In this document: one piece after another, positions 1-14,454 of the stretch
Numbering within the stretch: position 1 is the first letter of the stretch
How the letters are laid out: each line of letters opens with the position of its first letter
NCBI RefSeq assembly: GCF_000972845.2
Contig: NC_040013.1
Location: forward strand, 806,001-870,000
Source: Larimichthys crocea
Taxonomy: Eukaryota > Chordata > Actinopteri > Sciaenidae
Reading direction: 5' to 3'
DNA: 64,000 nt
The notes under the pieces: generated by a model
What the model saw: the letters and a program-made list of their open reading frames with translations, nothing else
What the model was told of the DNA's origin: nothing
Databases searched by the model: none
Position numbers and translations under genes: made by a program

Positions 1-136
1 TACCCGGTATAGCTTCACTGCAGGTATGGTCTTTTACAGCATCTTGTAACAATGTAAAGTAACAATAAAGCTTCAGGTTTATGAACATGGTTGTGCATAG
101 TCAGTGTATTCCATACAGTATATGGTGTTGCATGGT

Positions 137-212
137 CTTCTCCGGGAGACTAAAGTTAGAGAGTGTGAGAACAGACGTACGAATGACAGAGACGCCGTTC
201 ACCTGATTAGTC
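137..212. repeat. Dispersed repeat, left arm of an inverted pair
   Basis: This stretch reads, in reverse complement, almost the same as 6537-6615. The shared core is GGTGAACGG(C/T)GTCTCTGTC followed by CATTCGTACGTCTGTTCTCACACT. The two arms flank the actin gene in opposite orientation. No coding sense is seen, and the 1-960 region around it holds no recognisable gene. It is probably a piece of an interspersed element whose family I cannot name. Confidence 0.6.
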
Positions 213-983
213 GGATCTTTTACGGGTTTATTTTAGGCTGGTGTTACAAGGTGCTTGGACACATGCAGCATTGCTGGTTACACTGGTTAATGTGAGCTTG
301 CTTGCTCACCAACGTTATTGCTAGCAAAATACTATTTAAGTACACGTTCAATTACTTCACGATACCAACTTATGTATAAAGTCAAACAGTATTGATTTTA
401 GCCAACACTGAATTATGTAATGATACAAAGCAGGTGTAACTAACCATTTCCTTCTCTTCAGCTGCTTCCATCACTTGAAAAAGCAATGGAAGCCTTAAAT
501 ATCTCAATTAAACTGCAAAGTGTAACGGTAGAAAAAGGCGTCATGAATAGTTTGGGGTGTCTGAACATGTGAATCAGTGTCCAGGTTTTTTAAATTAATG
601 CATTTGTATGAAAACATCTGATAATATTTGTGTACTTTGAAAGAATTTCCAGCTAGAGATGCATCTTAGAAAACTAAATGAAGTATTTACTTCCTCTCTG
701 CAGCTAAACGTCACTAGAAGGTAGCCTTGTAGCCTAAGAGGTGAAATACTGGCTGAAACACTCACTGCCAATAGTGCAAAGAACTGAAAGGTCAGTCACC
801 CCCTAATTTAAAAATTGATGACGTTTCACTAAAAGCTAAAAACTGGAAGGGGTCTGGGTGTGAACATGCCTCCCTAGTTAAACACCATGATTTGCTTTGA
901 TATACAAGTATATTAACACTATAAAAACTGACATTTCTGCAAATAAAGACATCAGAGAAGCTGTAAACATCAAAAGTTGGCAT

Positions 984-989
984 TTTATT
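984..989 (-). terminator. Polyadenylation signal of the actin gene (AATAAA)
   Basis: On the minus strand the sequence reads CAATAAAATG, about 420 bases past the actin stop codon. That distance is reasonable for a cytoplasmic actin 3' untranslated region (about 430 bases). The cleavage site would lie near 960-970. Other TTTATT strings nearby could serve instead. Confidence 0.5.
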
Positions 990-1411
990 GAGAACACTCA
1001 AGGAGAGCATTGATACAGTTCGAGAACGAACGAGTAGAAAAGCAGAACATCGGTGTGCAGTTTATTGCCTGAGATGGTTAAGGGGAACATGGGTAGAAAG
1101 ATGTTCAGTGATAATACTGACATAATACAGTATAATATAATACAGTTTGTTTTCTTGGACTAAAGTTTATCACCAGGTGGACTTAAAGCTGAGCTAGAGG
1201 AACACGTTGGAGATGTTTGATGTTCAGTAAGCTGCTGAAGATCTGCCGAGACGTTAAAATGTAAACGAGGGTCGCTTGATTCATCCTGTGTGCGGCATCT
1301 CGCATCTTTTAGTCTGTTCACACAAGATCAACCAGAGACAATTCTAGTTGGGATGGAACAGTTGAAAAGCAGATTAACTTCCCCGCTGGGGCAGAGGACA
1401 CGTGGAGCTTT

Positions 1412-4105
<2,694 letters not shown>

Positions 4106-5173
4106 TCAGATGAATAAGAAAACATATCTGGGTAGTTACAGTCACGACTGGCTTCTGTTCCCGACGCTGCAAAACTTCAGATTTCTGTGCTATGACACTA
4201 AAACGTCAGCCTTCATCCAGAAGGCCATGAGTTTTAACAACTGAGTCAGAAATGCGTGACTCACATTTTGAAATAAAGCCGAGGGCACCTTTACAGTGAT
4301 GCGACATCTTGAGGTTGATGTTGCACAAACCTTCATTTAAAGTCTGAACGGAAACTCATTTTGTGCATGCAGCACTTTTAAAAGAGTTTCCCTCCAATCA
4401 GCCCACGCTGGAATGACAGACATTTGTCGGGCGTGGCAGCTTTAAGTCGTCCAACCTGCTCAAACTTTTTTGTCGTCGCTTCAGGGCATTTCAAACAAGT
4501 TCAGGCAGAACCACTAAACCACTCCTGTGGGGCAAACTCTACATGCTCCATACATGATGCTACATGTGTTTTAAGCTTTAGATCCTGACTGCTCCCTTTT
4601 TTAAATGACATCAGGTCAACAGCAGCATCCACTCTGTACCGACAAATAAAAAAAAATAAAAAAAAAAATAATTCAGGGGTTTGAAACAGGAAGCAGCCCT
4701 TCCCTCAGGACATTCACTGAAACTCAAATTAACCACAAGGAGGCGAGTCAGTCATTACTCCAAATTATGAATGACTAAATATTCTACTAGTGTGAAACAT
4801 TTTACTCCAAAACGGAAATCAGAAAAATATTGCTACAGTTCAGGAAATGTTTCAGTCTCCAGTTTGTATCAAACTCTTTAAGTTTCTCCTCTGAGGTTTT
4901 GGGTTCACATCCTCATACCTGCACTCATCTTTTCTTTTCATGCTGATCTCAGACCAGATACCTCCTGACAGAACTACGCCCAGTTTGAGACCAAACTTTT
5001 AAAATGTTAAATCATCTTCACAGGAGAACAAACTGTGTCTTTGCTCTGTGCGTTAAATCACTACCATCACCTGTCAGTCACACCTGAAGTCCTTCAGCGT
5101 TGATGATGATGATCATAATTAAACTCGGTGATAAAACTTTAAAAGCCACCTGAAGCTCCGCGCTGGGTCTTAC

Positions 5174-5290
5174 CTGTGCAGGTGAGTCTCGGGTGTGTCT
5201 CTCGGTGAAGTCTTGCGGGTGTTTCTCTGCCCCAGCTGTGCTCGGTGAATGCAGCATCTCGAGCCAAACGCTCACCGGTTTTATTCTCGT
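5174..5290 (-). other. 5' untranslated exon of the actin gene
   Basis: On the minus strand CACAG|GTAAGAC gives a good splice donor with the exon ending at 5174. The first coding exon has its acceptor (CTCTCTCAG) at 4093, two bases before the ATG. An untranslated first exon about 1.1 kb upstream is the standard cytoplasmic actin layout. The upstream end is only approximate, judged from the promoter elements at 5312. The intron (4093-5173) holds no other gene; a near-consensus CArG box (one mismatch) lies at 4760-4769. Confidence 0.6.
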
Positions 5291-5311
5291 TCGCGGGACA
5301 GCTGGCGTTGT

Positions 5312-5604
5312 CCATAAAAGGTAACGTTCGCTCAGCTCGGGCTCTCATTGGTCCAGGTGAGCAGGAGCCCTCAGGTTCTCTGAGCTCGTGTCCTGATTGG
5401 CTAGAGGAAGCATCTGTCAAGGGGGAGGGGGCATGTGGGAAAAAAACCCTGTTTCCCCCCCGAAAAAAAAAAAAAACCTCAGGCTTTCTACTGAAACCAT
5501 GGACTTCACCAGAGAGCTGTGATTGGCCCGTCAGACCGGAAGGTGTGTGTGGCGTGTCGGTGGAACAACAGGACGAAATACTGATGTACAAATATTTCCA
5601 TTGG
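5312..5604 (-). promoter_or_regulatory. Actin promoter: CArG box and four CCAAT boxes
   Basis: 5312-5321 reads CCATAAAAGG, a perfect CC(A/T)6GG CArG box, the binding site of serum response factor. CCAAT boxes in the minus-strand sense (ATTGG on the plus strand) lie at 5347-5351, 5396-5400, 5522-5526 and 5600-5604. Vertebrate cytoplasmic actin promoters combine CArG and CCAAT elements just upstream of the start site, so serum- and actin-responsive control by SRF/MRTF is expected. A G-run and A-run sit at 5450-5475. The start site itself is not fixed by sequence. Confidence 0.7.
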
Positions 5605-5863
5605 TGGAAACGACTTAATGAAAACTAATATGTGAATTATCTTCATTTATTTTGTTGAAGTTGATCATAATTATTTAAATAGATGATGATTCAATTTTTA
5701 ATAATGACCTTTCACATTTTGTAACTTTTAATGCTACACTGACCTGTGATCAGGTGAATGGTGTTTGATTTATATATTTTATATATTTTATTTTATTTTA
5801 TGTTTTCTGGTTTTTCCTCTGATGTCCTCCGACTGCTCCGCCTCAACTCTCTGTGAGGTTTTA

Positions 5864-5950
5864 GACAGTCTGCGGGGACGTCACAGAGACTACGTCCAGG
5901 ATTTAGACAGTCTGTAACAGTCTCAGAGACTACGTCAAGGTTTTAGACTG
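5864..5950. repeat. Tandem GTTTTAGACAGTCTG repeat, first locus
   Basis: Contains two full and one partial copy of a roughly 45-base unit beginning TTTAGACAGTCTGCGGGG and continuing ACGTCACAGAGACTACGTC. The same unit occurs twice in tandem at 9752-9842. The second copy here has lost part of its middle. It is non-coding; the family is unknown to me. Confidence 0.7.
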
Positions 5951-6477
5951 TTTTTTGGCATTTCCAGATTGTATCCAGAACACTTAGAAAGTCTGCACCA
6001 CAGAAACATCAAATCTAGTTAATCAGGTCCAAACGACACTAGCAGCTGATTTTAAACATCAGCTGTGTAAAAGCAAATGAAGCAATCATCAACACACACA
6101 TTCCAAAAACATGTTGCAAACACACACAACACAACAGAAGTGTTTCCAGAGGACAATGAACACGTCAGCTGTTGCTACAGTTTGTGATTTTTGTGACTCA
6201 TCAAGTTAGAAATGGTTCAGAGGAACAACACTGAAGAACCCTTTAGCCCAGTTACCATAGAAACTATACGAGCTCGTATTCAAGCTGACCTTTAACATAA
6301 ACAAACTGTAAACTCCACCTCAGCAAAAAATGTGCTGGTGGTGCTCTGTTAAGGCCCATCCACCTCCATCTCTGTGCAGCGTACAGTCTTTCTTTAATCT
6401 CAATATAAGTTCATTTATGATGAAATACTTCAGTGTGAATTTACTCCCCCAGACGTCTGTGACCTCCTGTTGATCCA

Positions 6478-6545
6478 CTCTGACCTGTGATCAGCTGACC
6501 CACACTGACCTGTGATCAGGTGATCCACACTGACCTGTGATCAGG
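6478..6545. repeat. Short tandem repeat of CACTGACCTGTGATCAGGTGATC
   Basis: Three consecutive copies of a roughly 25-base unit (CTGACCTGTGATCAG plus a short spacer). A single copy also appears at about 5740 and another near 9087, so the unit is dispersed in this intergenic stretch. The core TGATCA is palindromic. Confidence 0.65.
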
Positions 6546-6615
6546 TGAACGGTGTCTCTGTCATTCGTACGTCTGTTCTCACACTATGTAACTTTGGGCT
6601 CCGGGTCGGGAGAAG
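6537..6615. repeat. Dispersed repeat, right arm of the inverted pair
   Basis: Inverse partner of 137-212. Identity is high over about 75 bases, with a few substitutions towards the end. The pair encloses the whole actin gene and its promoter. Confidence 0.6.
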
Positions 6616-6845
6616 TACGTAACGCTTTACGGCACTAAGTCACACAGCAGCAACTATTTCACTGATTCTGGTGAAATGAGGACTCAAAGTACAGACGTTA
6701 TAATTACACACAGGTGTAACACAAAGACCAGGACGCAGAGTCTTTGTGAGTTCTCTTTGGTCTTCAGGGTTTCAGCCTCTGAGACCAACAGGGAATAACT
6801 TTACAGTACCAAGGTGATTTACAGACTTCATGATGGAAACAGTGG

Positions 6846-6948
6846 TACCTCTGTTGCTGTGTTCACTGTTAGACTGGACACTGCTGGTTCAGAGGTTCTG
6901 TCGCTGTGTTCACTGTTAGACTGGACACTGCCGGTTCAGAGTTTTGAA
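6846..6948. repeat. Tandem duplication of about 50 bases
   Basis: The block CTGTGTTCACTGTTAGACTGG followed by ACACTGCTGGTTCAGAG occurs twice in direct succession with one or two changes. No gene is seen around it. Confidence 0.65.
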
Positions 6949-8090
6949 CTTTCCTCGTCCTCAGTGTGAACATGGCCTCAGTTTTCAGTGTTGGGTGTCA
7001 ACAGACTAATTCATAGCGTCCATACTTCTGATTAAAGAAATAAACTCTCTGTGATTTACAGAGTTTCCTGATAGACAGTGAAATAAACTGCTGACAGCTG
7101 TAGCTGCTGTTAGTTCATGTTAGCTCAGTTTGTTAGCCGGGCCGAGCTGGGCTGACAGCTGTTGGACTAGTCAGTGATATCAGCTGCTGGGGACCTGGTT
7201 GATGTTTGGCTGTTAGCAAAGTTGTCGACTCGCTAGTTTTTGATTCTAAGTAATGTAACACTTTTTCACAAGACACCCGTCCAACAGAACCTGTAGAGTC
7301 TGTTCACTGTTGAAAATAAAATCATTAAGATTCTGTTGACAAAGGACCGATCAGAGCCTGCACAGGGTCAGCAGTGAACCAACACCCCGCTGAGCTCCGC
7401 TTTTAAAACGTCATGTGTTTCATCATCGAGTTGAAGTTTGATGACTTGTAAGACGAATCATTCCTGCTGAGTTTAATGAACTTGTTCAGGCACACTGTAA
7501 ATTTCACTGCAGTGTTTCCACATTCACTCTTAGTCCCTGTCAGGTCTGTCCTCATGTGAAAATCCAGTTTTGATTAAAGAATCTTTGGGGGGGGGGCCCA
7601 ACAGGTTGAACTGGCCCTGATCTTTTCGCTCCTGTCTTTCTTTATGTTCTCACTGTTGCTTCACTCTTTTCTCTGTTTGCTGCATTTCTCATCAGTTCAG
7701 TTCATTAAACCTTCGGCTCCAGTAATCGTCAGTTTGGTTTTCCTGCAGAACGGTGATGCTTTGTAATGTCACACTGCTGCTTCACAATAGTTTTGCATTG
7801 CTATATATTGCAGAGGTGTTCCTGTTATTGTGTCCACACCCTGAACCTGCACAGACACGTCTGTCCGCTCAGATACAGCCCCTCGAATGCTCCTGTCACT
7901 GAATTATGGTCTTTTAAAGATGTAAAAAAAAAAAAGAATTCATTTTTTAACATCAAACTCGGCCAAACATAACGCAGGATTTCGGGGTGTTACCTCAGTC
8001 TGCTTTTTTCAGGTTTTAAGGGGCGGTCCTCGCCAGATGTGGCCACACCCCCCTGCATTATCAGACAGAAGCTTCTTCCCATGTGTCCTT

Positions 8091-8508
8091 GTATGGGCTT
8101 AACTGCAGCTGAAATTCCACCAAATGACACACCTGCTGCTGCAGAGGGAAGTGGAAGGAAGTTTTACTGAAGTCCTGCTGAACTTTACAGACGGTGACTT
8201 TTATTCTAACATTCACCTGAAGCTCGCAGGTGCCCGATGAAATGTGATGCATCGAGATCCAGAGCCACAAAATCCTCAAATGTCCCGAGCTGGGAGGGGA
8301 AGTAAACGCAACGTGTGCAGTGTCTTTTAATGTAAGATTGAAACAGAGTCATTTTATCTGACTCACTTTGTAAGAGCAAAGAAAAGTAAATGTTGATACT
8401 CGTTTAAATACTCGAGTATTTAAATGACAAAGACCTGGTGCTGCAGTTTTCCTTATATGGACTGAAGTGCAGCTGAAATTCCACCATGTGACACACCTGC
8501 TGCAGGGT
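8091..8508. repeat. Two direct copies of a 55-base repeat
   Basis: 8091-8146 and 8452-8508 share GCAGCTGAAATTCCACCA followed by (A/T)(A/G)TGACACACCTGCTGC, 360 bases apart. The DNA between them has no convincing exon. They may be ends of a small degenerate element. Confidence 0.55.
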
Positions 8509-8984
8509 CACCTACGTCAGTTTGCACAATATTTACCTGCAGGATGCTCGAAAAATCAGCCTGTACAATATTTAGATGCTTGTGCTCGAGTATCTTTATT
8601 TTTGCTGCTTCTACCTCGACTTCACGACATTTCAGAAGCAAATATTGAACCTTTCAGCCACTACATGTGACAGCTGTGCTTATTCTAAATATGAACACAC
8701 ATAAAACATGAGGCACACTGCACAAAAACATTACAACAGTATGAAGTGATTAATAAGCTTTGACCTGCTATAATGCCTGCAATAATAGAAGACACTCCTC
8801 ATACTTTGAGCACATTTGATATCATTTGGACTGATACTTACTGGACTCATTTTTTACAGCAATATTTTTTACTTTTAGTTAAAGGATTTGAGTATTTTTT
8901 AAATTCAAGAGATGAAAGTCACAGAAATGGGAGTGTTCAGTATTTAAACTAGCTGAAAATTAAAATGCACACAGCGAATTCTTT

Positions 8985-9009
8985 TTCTTCTTCTTCTTCT
9001 TCTTCTTCT
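8985..9009. repeat. (TTC)n microsatellite
   Basis: About eight uninterrupted TTC units after a short T run. Confidence 0.9.
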
Positions 9010-9751
9010 GAAGCAGTTTTTCTGTTCTGACAGGGTCTGACTGCAGTAAGTCTCAGTTTGCCTCAGCATGCCGGTTTAGAGCCCTGACCTGTGATCAGCG
9101 CCCTGCAGTCAGCCAGTCGACATTGTCCACATTCTCCGGCTGGTTCAGGCCTGTTCAGGGAGCCAGAGGAGTGTCAGTCTGCTGAACCTCTCAGAGACTG
9201 ATCAACATGCGACAACACAAAGACCAAAAAAGGTGAGAACGCAGGAGAAACTTCCCGGATGGGAATCCTCCGTCTGTGTGTCCTCTTCACGAATCAAACT
9301 GCTTTTCATGAAAATCGACGTGCAGAGACTCGAAGCCTGCAGCGGACAGATAATCCATCATGTCAGACTTCATCTCCGTCAGAGTTACAGCCTCGTTTAA
9401 TGCAGAGGAGAGATTAAAGCAGGTTTCAAGTCTCTACACGTTGATTTACATGTTAATGAGCTGAAACTAGTGGAAGGAAGAATTCATTCAGAAAACATGT
9501 TGATCAGTGAGTCTCAGTGGCAGATTTAAAGAAGTCTTGTTGATTCATTTTGTGGCTTCAGTTCAACTAAAATGAGTCAAACTTGCTTTTTATAAAACCT
9601 GTGATACAAAGTAAATTCTGTCGAGCTGCAACTACTGAGATTTTTAATGAATTAGCAGATAAATCAGTGGCCGATTAAATATAATAAAACCATTTTAAAC
9701 ATCTCCATTTCCCTAAGACCAAAGTCTGAAGTCAAAAACAGAGAATGTTCA

Positions 9752-9842
9752 CGTCTAGGTTTTAGACAGTCTGCGGGGATGTCATGGAGACTACGTCCAG
9801 GTTTTAGACAGTCTGCGGGGACGTCACGGAGACTACGTCCAT
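9752..9842. repeat. Tandem GTTTTAGACAGTCTG repeat, second locus
   Basis: Two near-identical head-to-tail copies of the unit also present at 5864-5950, differing at two or three positions. The remaining DNA from 5.6 to 11.5 kb is AT-rich intergenic sequence, in which I see only short chance open frames and no convincing gene. Confidence 0.7.
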
Positions 9843-11526
9843 GCATGTTAAAAGATAAACCTCTCAATATAATGGAATACAGACTTCCTAAAGACTGCAT
9901 TTTACGTCAGTGTATGTGTAACTAATAAAAATGTTCGGTGTCTGAAATTGTAAAAAGTCTTTTCTTCACCTCTGTAAGACTCAAGAAGATGATTTCCAAT
10001 TATTTTGGTTTGTGCTTCCATTAGCGCCCCCATCAGGTCCAAACCTCTTACTGACAAACAAAGAAGCTTCCACACTGTTGATAAACTAAATCTAATGTAG
10101 ACTGTGAAAAATCACACATTTATGGAAAATGACATGATGTATTTAAAGTTGTATACAAAACTAAAATTACAGACACTATCTGTAAATTAACAACTAAAAT
10201 GTTAATTTATTTAAACTATATAAAGTATTGTCATTAAGTAATAATTACAAATTACAGTTATTTTACTGTAATATTCATACAGAACTTTTTCAGCTTTTAC
10301 ACACAAATCTATGTAAAATGTCTCATTATATAAATGTTTAAGTCCAAATATTTAAAAAAAATGTCTTTGTGAAATGCCAATGGCTAAACATAAAGTTATT
10401 ACTACATGTTCATTTTATTTGTGATCTTTTGTGTCTCCTAATATTTAATTGGTACCTGATACATAAACTGTAGATGTGCCTTTATGTTGATGTTCGTTAC
10501 ATGTGCAGGTTGTGATATCTAAAACTTCACGATAACATGGACAAACTTCATCTGCTCCTAAATAGATAATTTATTATTAATTAACAATTTATCAATATTC
10601 AGAATTACATTTCTGTGGGTGTTTGTAGGTGGAACACATTACACATATACTGCAGCTTTACTGTCCGGTGCTTTAATTTTTTGTAAATTTACATGTATCA
10701 AATAAACAGTATTGTTAAAAAAAAAGTAGTATTTAGTGCAACAACATGTATATCATGCAGAAAGATCATAAAATGAATCATACACATAATGATGATAATG
10801 AGAATATGAGAATAAAAGTCATGTATAATCATAAAGTCACACTGCAGGAGCTCGTTGAATGGTTCGGGAGGTGGACACGGTCAACACCTTTAAGAGTAGA
10901 GTGCCTTCTTGTGGCAGAATAACAGAATAGCAGGTCGACGGTTTTCAAAACACACAAAGCTTCTAAAGTAAAAAACAATGGTTAGTTCATTTTTAATCTA
11001 TAACAGGATTCAGTTACACTAGTTACAATTACATTAGTGCACATGCACTTATCTGTTAGCTGCACATATTTTACATGAGACACCTCACTATCTGTTCATG
11101 TCATGACAGACGATATAAAAACAAAACAATGAGAATTCTTATTAAAAATATTCACATCTCTCGCTCTTTTTGTCGACGTTCTTCCTGCCTTTTCTCTTTG
11201 CCTCGTCTCTTGTTCTTTTTTTCTTTTGTTATCCTCCATTTCTACGAGATGTTTGACTCTTCATTCCAGTCGTGTATCAGTAAAGTAAAGTATGTATAAG
11301 TCCAAAACCTTCATGCACATTCATGTTCTATTCAATAACCAAAGAATCACCCAGCCTCTAGGCCTCACCACCTGTGCAGTCTTTTTGTTCCAGAGAAAAT
11401 ACGTAGAGTTGACATGATATTGAATATGAAAAATGTTCAACGGCACGGACACCTGTGCTGTTCAATGATTTTTAAATGAAGTATTTGTTGACATCATAAT
11501 GATCAAGAGTTCAGTCAGTGGGGCGA

Positions 11527-14023
11527 TCAGAGAATGATACAACCTTTTTTGTATTTTTCTTTCAAATCTTTCACTTCTTCTTCATGCTTTTTCTTCAAAT
11601 CCTCCATTTCGTCTTTTAGATGTTTTTCTTTGTGCTTTGAGAGTTTTTCTAACAGCTCGTACTCTTTGTCACGACTCCCTTCGGCCTCTTTCATTTGTCT
11701 CTCATGTTTTTGCTTCAGGTCCTTCACTTCCTCCATATGTTTGTCGACCAACGCTGCAAAGTCCTCTGTGTATTTCTTCCTAAACTCGTTGAATTCTTCA
11801 GCTTGTTTTCTGGCTTCTTCTTCATATTTCTTCTTCATTTCCTCAATTCTTTTCTTATAGTTCTCTTCTAATTCTTTTCTTTCCTTTTCCTCTTGTTCTC
11901 TTCTGATTCGATCTTCTTCTTTTCTTCTCTTTTCATGTTTTTCTCTTTCCTGTTCGTATTCTTCTTGAAGCTTTTTAAGTTTTTCTCGCTCCTCATGTCG
12001 TCGCTGCTCATCTTCTCGATTTCGGTTTTCCCACCATTCCTTTCTTTCATTTTCCCAGTTCTCTCGTTGCTTTCTCATCTCTTCTCTGCTCTGTTCCAAC
12101 TTTCTGTCAATGGTTTCCTTTTCCTCTGATTCTGACTTTATTTTCTTCTCCAGAGCTTCCCGTTTCTGTTCCCATTCCTGTTGCTGAAGTTCTTCCACCT
12201 TTTTCCTTTTGTTCTCCTCCTCCTCTCTCTTTTCCTGTTCTTTCTTTCTCTGTTCACGCTCCTTATTTATGTTTTCTTTCATTTCTTCAACTTGTTCATC
12301 TCTCTGTTTTCTTTCCTTTTCAATTTTTGCTCTCTGTTCTTCCATTCTTCTTTCCATTTCTTGTATTTTTTCCTTATGTTTTTGTTCTAGCTCCTGCTTC
12401 TGTCTCTCCATCTCTTCTTCCTTCTCTTTCAGGATTCTCTCCACTTCCTGTTTTATTGCTACCTCTGCCTCTTGAAACATCTCATTGGTGTAACAGCTGC
12501 CGCCATTTTTCCTCACCATTGACTCAACCTGTGTCAGCAGCTTGCTGACCTGAGTACGATTCATCAGATCCTTGTTATTAAAAACATGATATCTGTCTCC
12601 ACAGTCATGTATCAGTTTTTTGACAAAGTCCTCACAGTCTTCTTCTAGATAAGATTCAAATGATTGATTGTTTAGGTCGTCTCCTCTGGTGAATGTAACA
12701 ATGATGAAATTTTGGGAATTCTTGCCAAAATATTTCTTGATCAGTTCCACAGAGTCTTTTTCCTCTTGTGTAAATCGGCCAATCTGCAGCACCAGTAAGA
12801 TCAGACATGAGGGTCCAGAGACAGACATGGATGCATTCACAAAGCTCCTGTTGAACGTCATCATTGGACAGAGTTGTTAAACAATCCGGGAGTGTCGACC
12901 ACAACGACAGGTCGCCCATCAATCTCTCCTGATGCTTTCTGGCAAATCTTGGTGACGGACTTTTGGCTGGGTTTGGATTTAAAATGTTCTTTGCCTAAAA
13001 TTGTGTTTGCTGTTGAACTCTTCCCACTGCCAGTCTTCCCAATCAGCACCATCCTGAGACACTCTCTGTTCTGCTTCTCTCCTCACCTCCAGCCTCACTC
13101 TCTGTTTAACATCCTGCGCAGCTCAGCTTCAAGTCTGGAAACTTTCCATCTGAGCCTGGTGAACATGTCTTTGTGAGCAGCATGGATCCTTCAGTTCTCA
13201 TCTTTTCCACCATGTCCAGCAGCTCTGGAGGCCTGCTTGCCCTTGATGTTCAGAACAACATATCTCCTCCCACAGCTCGACGGAGCTCCTGGATGTCCTT
13301 GTTTTCTTGTACAAAGTTAACAACAGCTGGAGCTGTAGGATCTGACTCCACAGTGAACAGAATCATGGTGAAGTCATCGACTGAGAGCTGAATGTGTTCT
13401 GGATGGTCTTTAACTCGCCCTTGTCTTCATCGTGAGGGGACCCACAGGTAGGACCAGGAGAAGGCATGGACCCCCTCAGGATCACAGAGGAGATACACCT
13501 GAGTGATTCCCCATCACTGCCTCCTGAGGTTTCCATACAAGGCAGGCAGCTCCACCAGGGAAACCCAACGTCCAAACACACCCTTCCTGAGGTTTAAAAC
13601 ACACCTGAGTGAGTTGAGACTGAGGAAACTCTGTCTGACTAAAAATGGCCTTGGCTGCTGAAGTCTTCCCGCTCGCTCTCCCCCCACAAGAACCAGTTAA
13701 AGCTGGTTTCAGGTCTTCACACTTTGTCTTGTGGTGTCTTCAGTGAAGGTGAGGAAGGTTCCTTTGTTTTCACACACACAATGTTCTCAATCTTCTGCAT
13801 AATGATCTGTGGTCATCTTCAACATGCTGTAGTGTCTTCCTCCACCAGTCTGTAAGGAGCTGATTCACAGTAGAACTTTTTGTTCTGTTGTAATGATGAC
13901 CATGAGTTTTAAAGCATCTTGACCAAACAAACCAGGATGAACTTCAGTGTTTTGTCTGTTTCTGCAGTGAAATCAAGAAGGTTTCACTAACAGCAGAAGA
14001 ACATTTGGTCCAGGAAAACAAAG
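11527..14023 (-). CDS. GIMAP (AIG1-type) GTPase, 3' part with long coiled coil and CaaX end
   Basis: Immune-associated GTPase of the GIMAP/AIG1 family; relatives sit on lymphocyte organelle membranes. Reading down the minus strand, 14023-13180 is an indel-ridden copy of the second and third AIG1 domains. It runs without an intron into a canonical AIG1 domain: P-loop GKTGSGKSS near 13035, DTPG near 12895, and FTRGDDL near 12680. A Lys/Glu/Gln-rich coiled coil of about 310 residues follows (12470-11545) and ends KKGCIIL-stop. CIIL is a CaaX motif; the final Leu favours geranylgeranylation. Frameshifts occur near 13090-13130 and twice between 12845 and 12890. Below 12840 the 440-residue frame is clean. 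The damage abuts a 100-N gap and looks like sequencing error, but a pseudogene is possible. The 5' part is missing at the gap. Confidence 0.8.
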
Positions 14024-14123
14024 NNNNNNNNNNNNNNNNNNNNNNNNNNNNNNNNNNNNNNNNNNNNNNNNNNNNNNNNNNNNNNNNNNNNNNNNNNNNN
14101 NNNNNNNNNNNNNNNNNNNNNNN
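14024..14123. other. Assembly gap (100 N)
   Basis: Exactly 100 N, a standard scaffold gap size. It interrupts the domain-2 coding sequence of the GIMAP piece to its left. On its right the sequence resumes inside an L1-type LINE fragment. Confidence 0.99.
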
Positions 14124-14400
14124 ACGTCCCTCCACACCAGATCTTCAGATCCAGTCAGATACTTCTGTATGAACTGGAGCCTGAAGGTGGCTGTCCTACT
14201 AGCCAGGTGGACCAGGCCCTGGCCCCCCTCATCAGTGTATTCAAGTTTCCTTTCTTGGGCAAGAGAGTGATGATGGCTCTCTGACACAACAATGGCAATG
14301 ATCCAGACACCAGGCTCTCATTAAAAACATCTAAGTTGTCATCGGCCAAGATGTCCCAGAAAGCCTTATAGAACTCTACAGTGCTACAGTTGAGGTCCAA
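14124..14400 (-). mobile_element. L1-type LINE ORF2 fragment
   Basis: Minus-strand frames read VEFYKAFWDILADDNLDVF, then PLLCQRAIITLLPKKGNL. These match the start of the reverse transcriptase domain of L1/Tx1-clade LINEs. They are followed, after an internal deletion, by GGQGLVHLASRTATFRLQF and EDLVWRD from the ORF2 C-terminal part. The same truncated fragment follows the paralogous GIMAP exon at 35281-35660, so it was present before that duplication. It is not functional. Confidence 0.7.
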
Positions 14401-14454
14401 GACTGTGATGTCTAACATAGTTTTTAAAAAAACATTTAAATTCAAAGTACTTAC

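Noticed and set aside
11534..12548. Several plus-strand open frames rich in Phe/Ser/Cys over the coiled-coil exon
   Set aside because: They are the reverse complement of a Glu/Lys-rich coiled coil and have no independent support.
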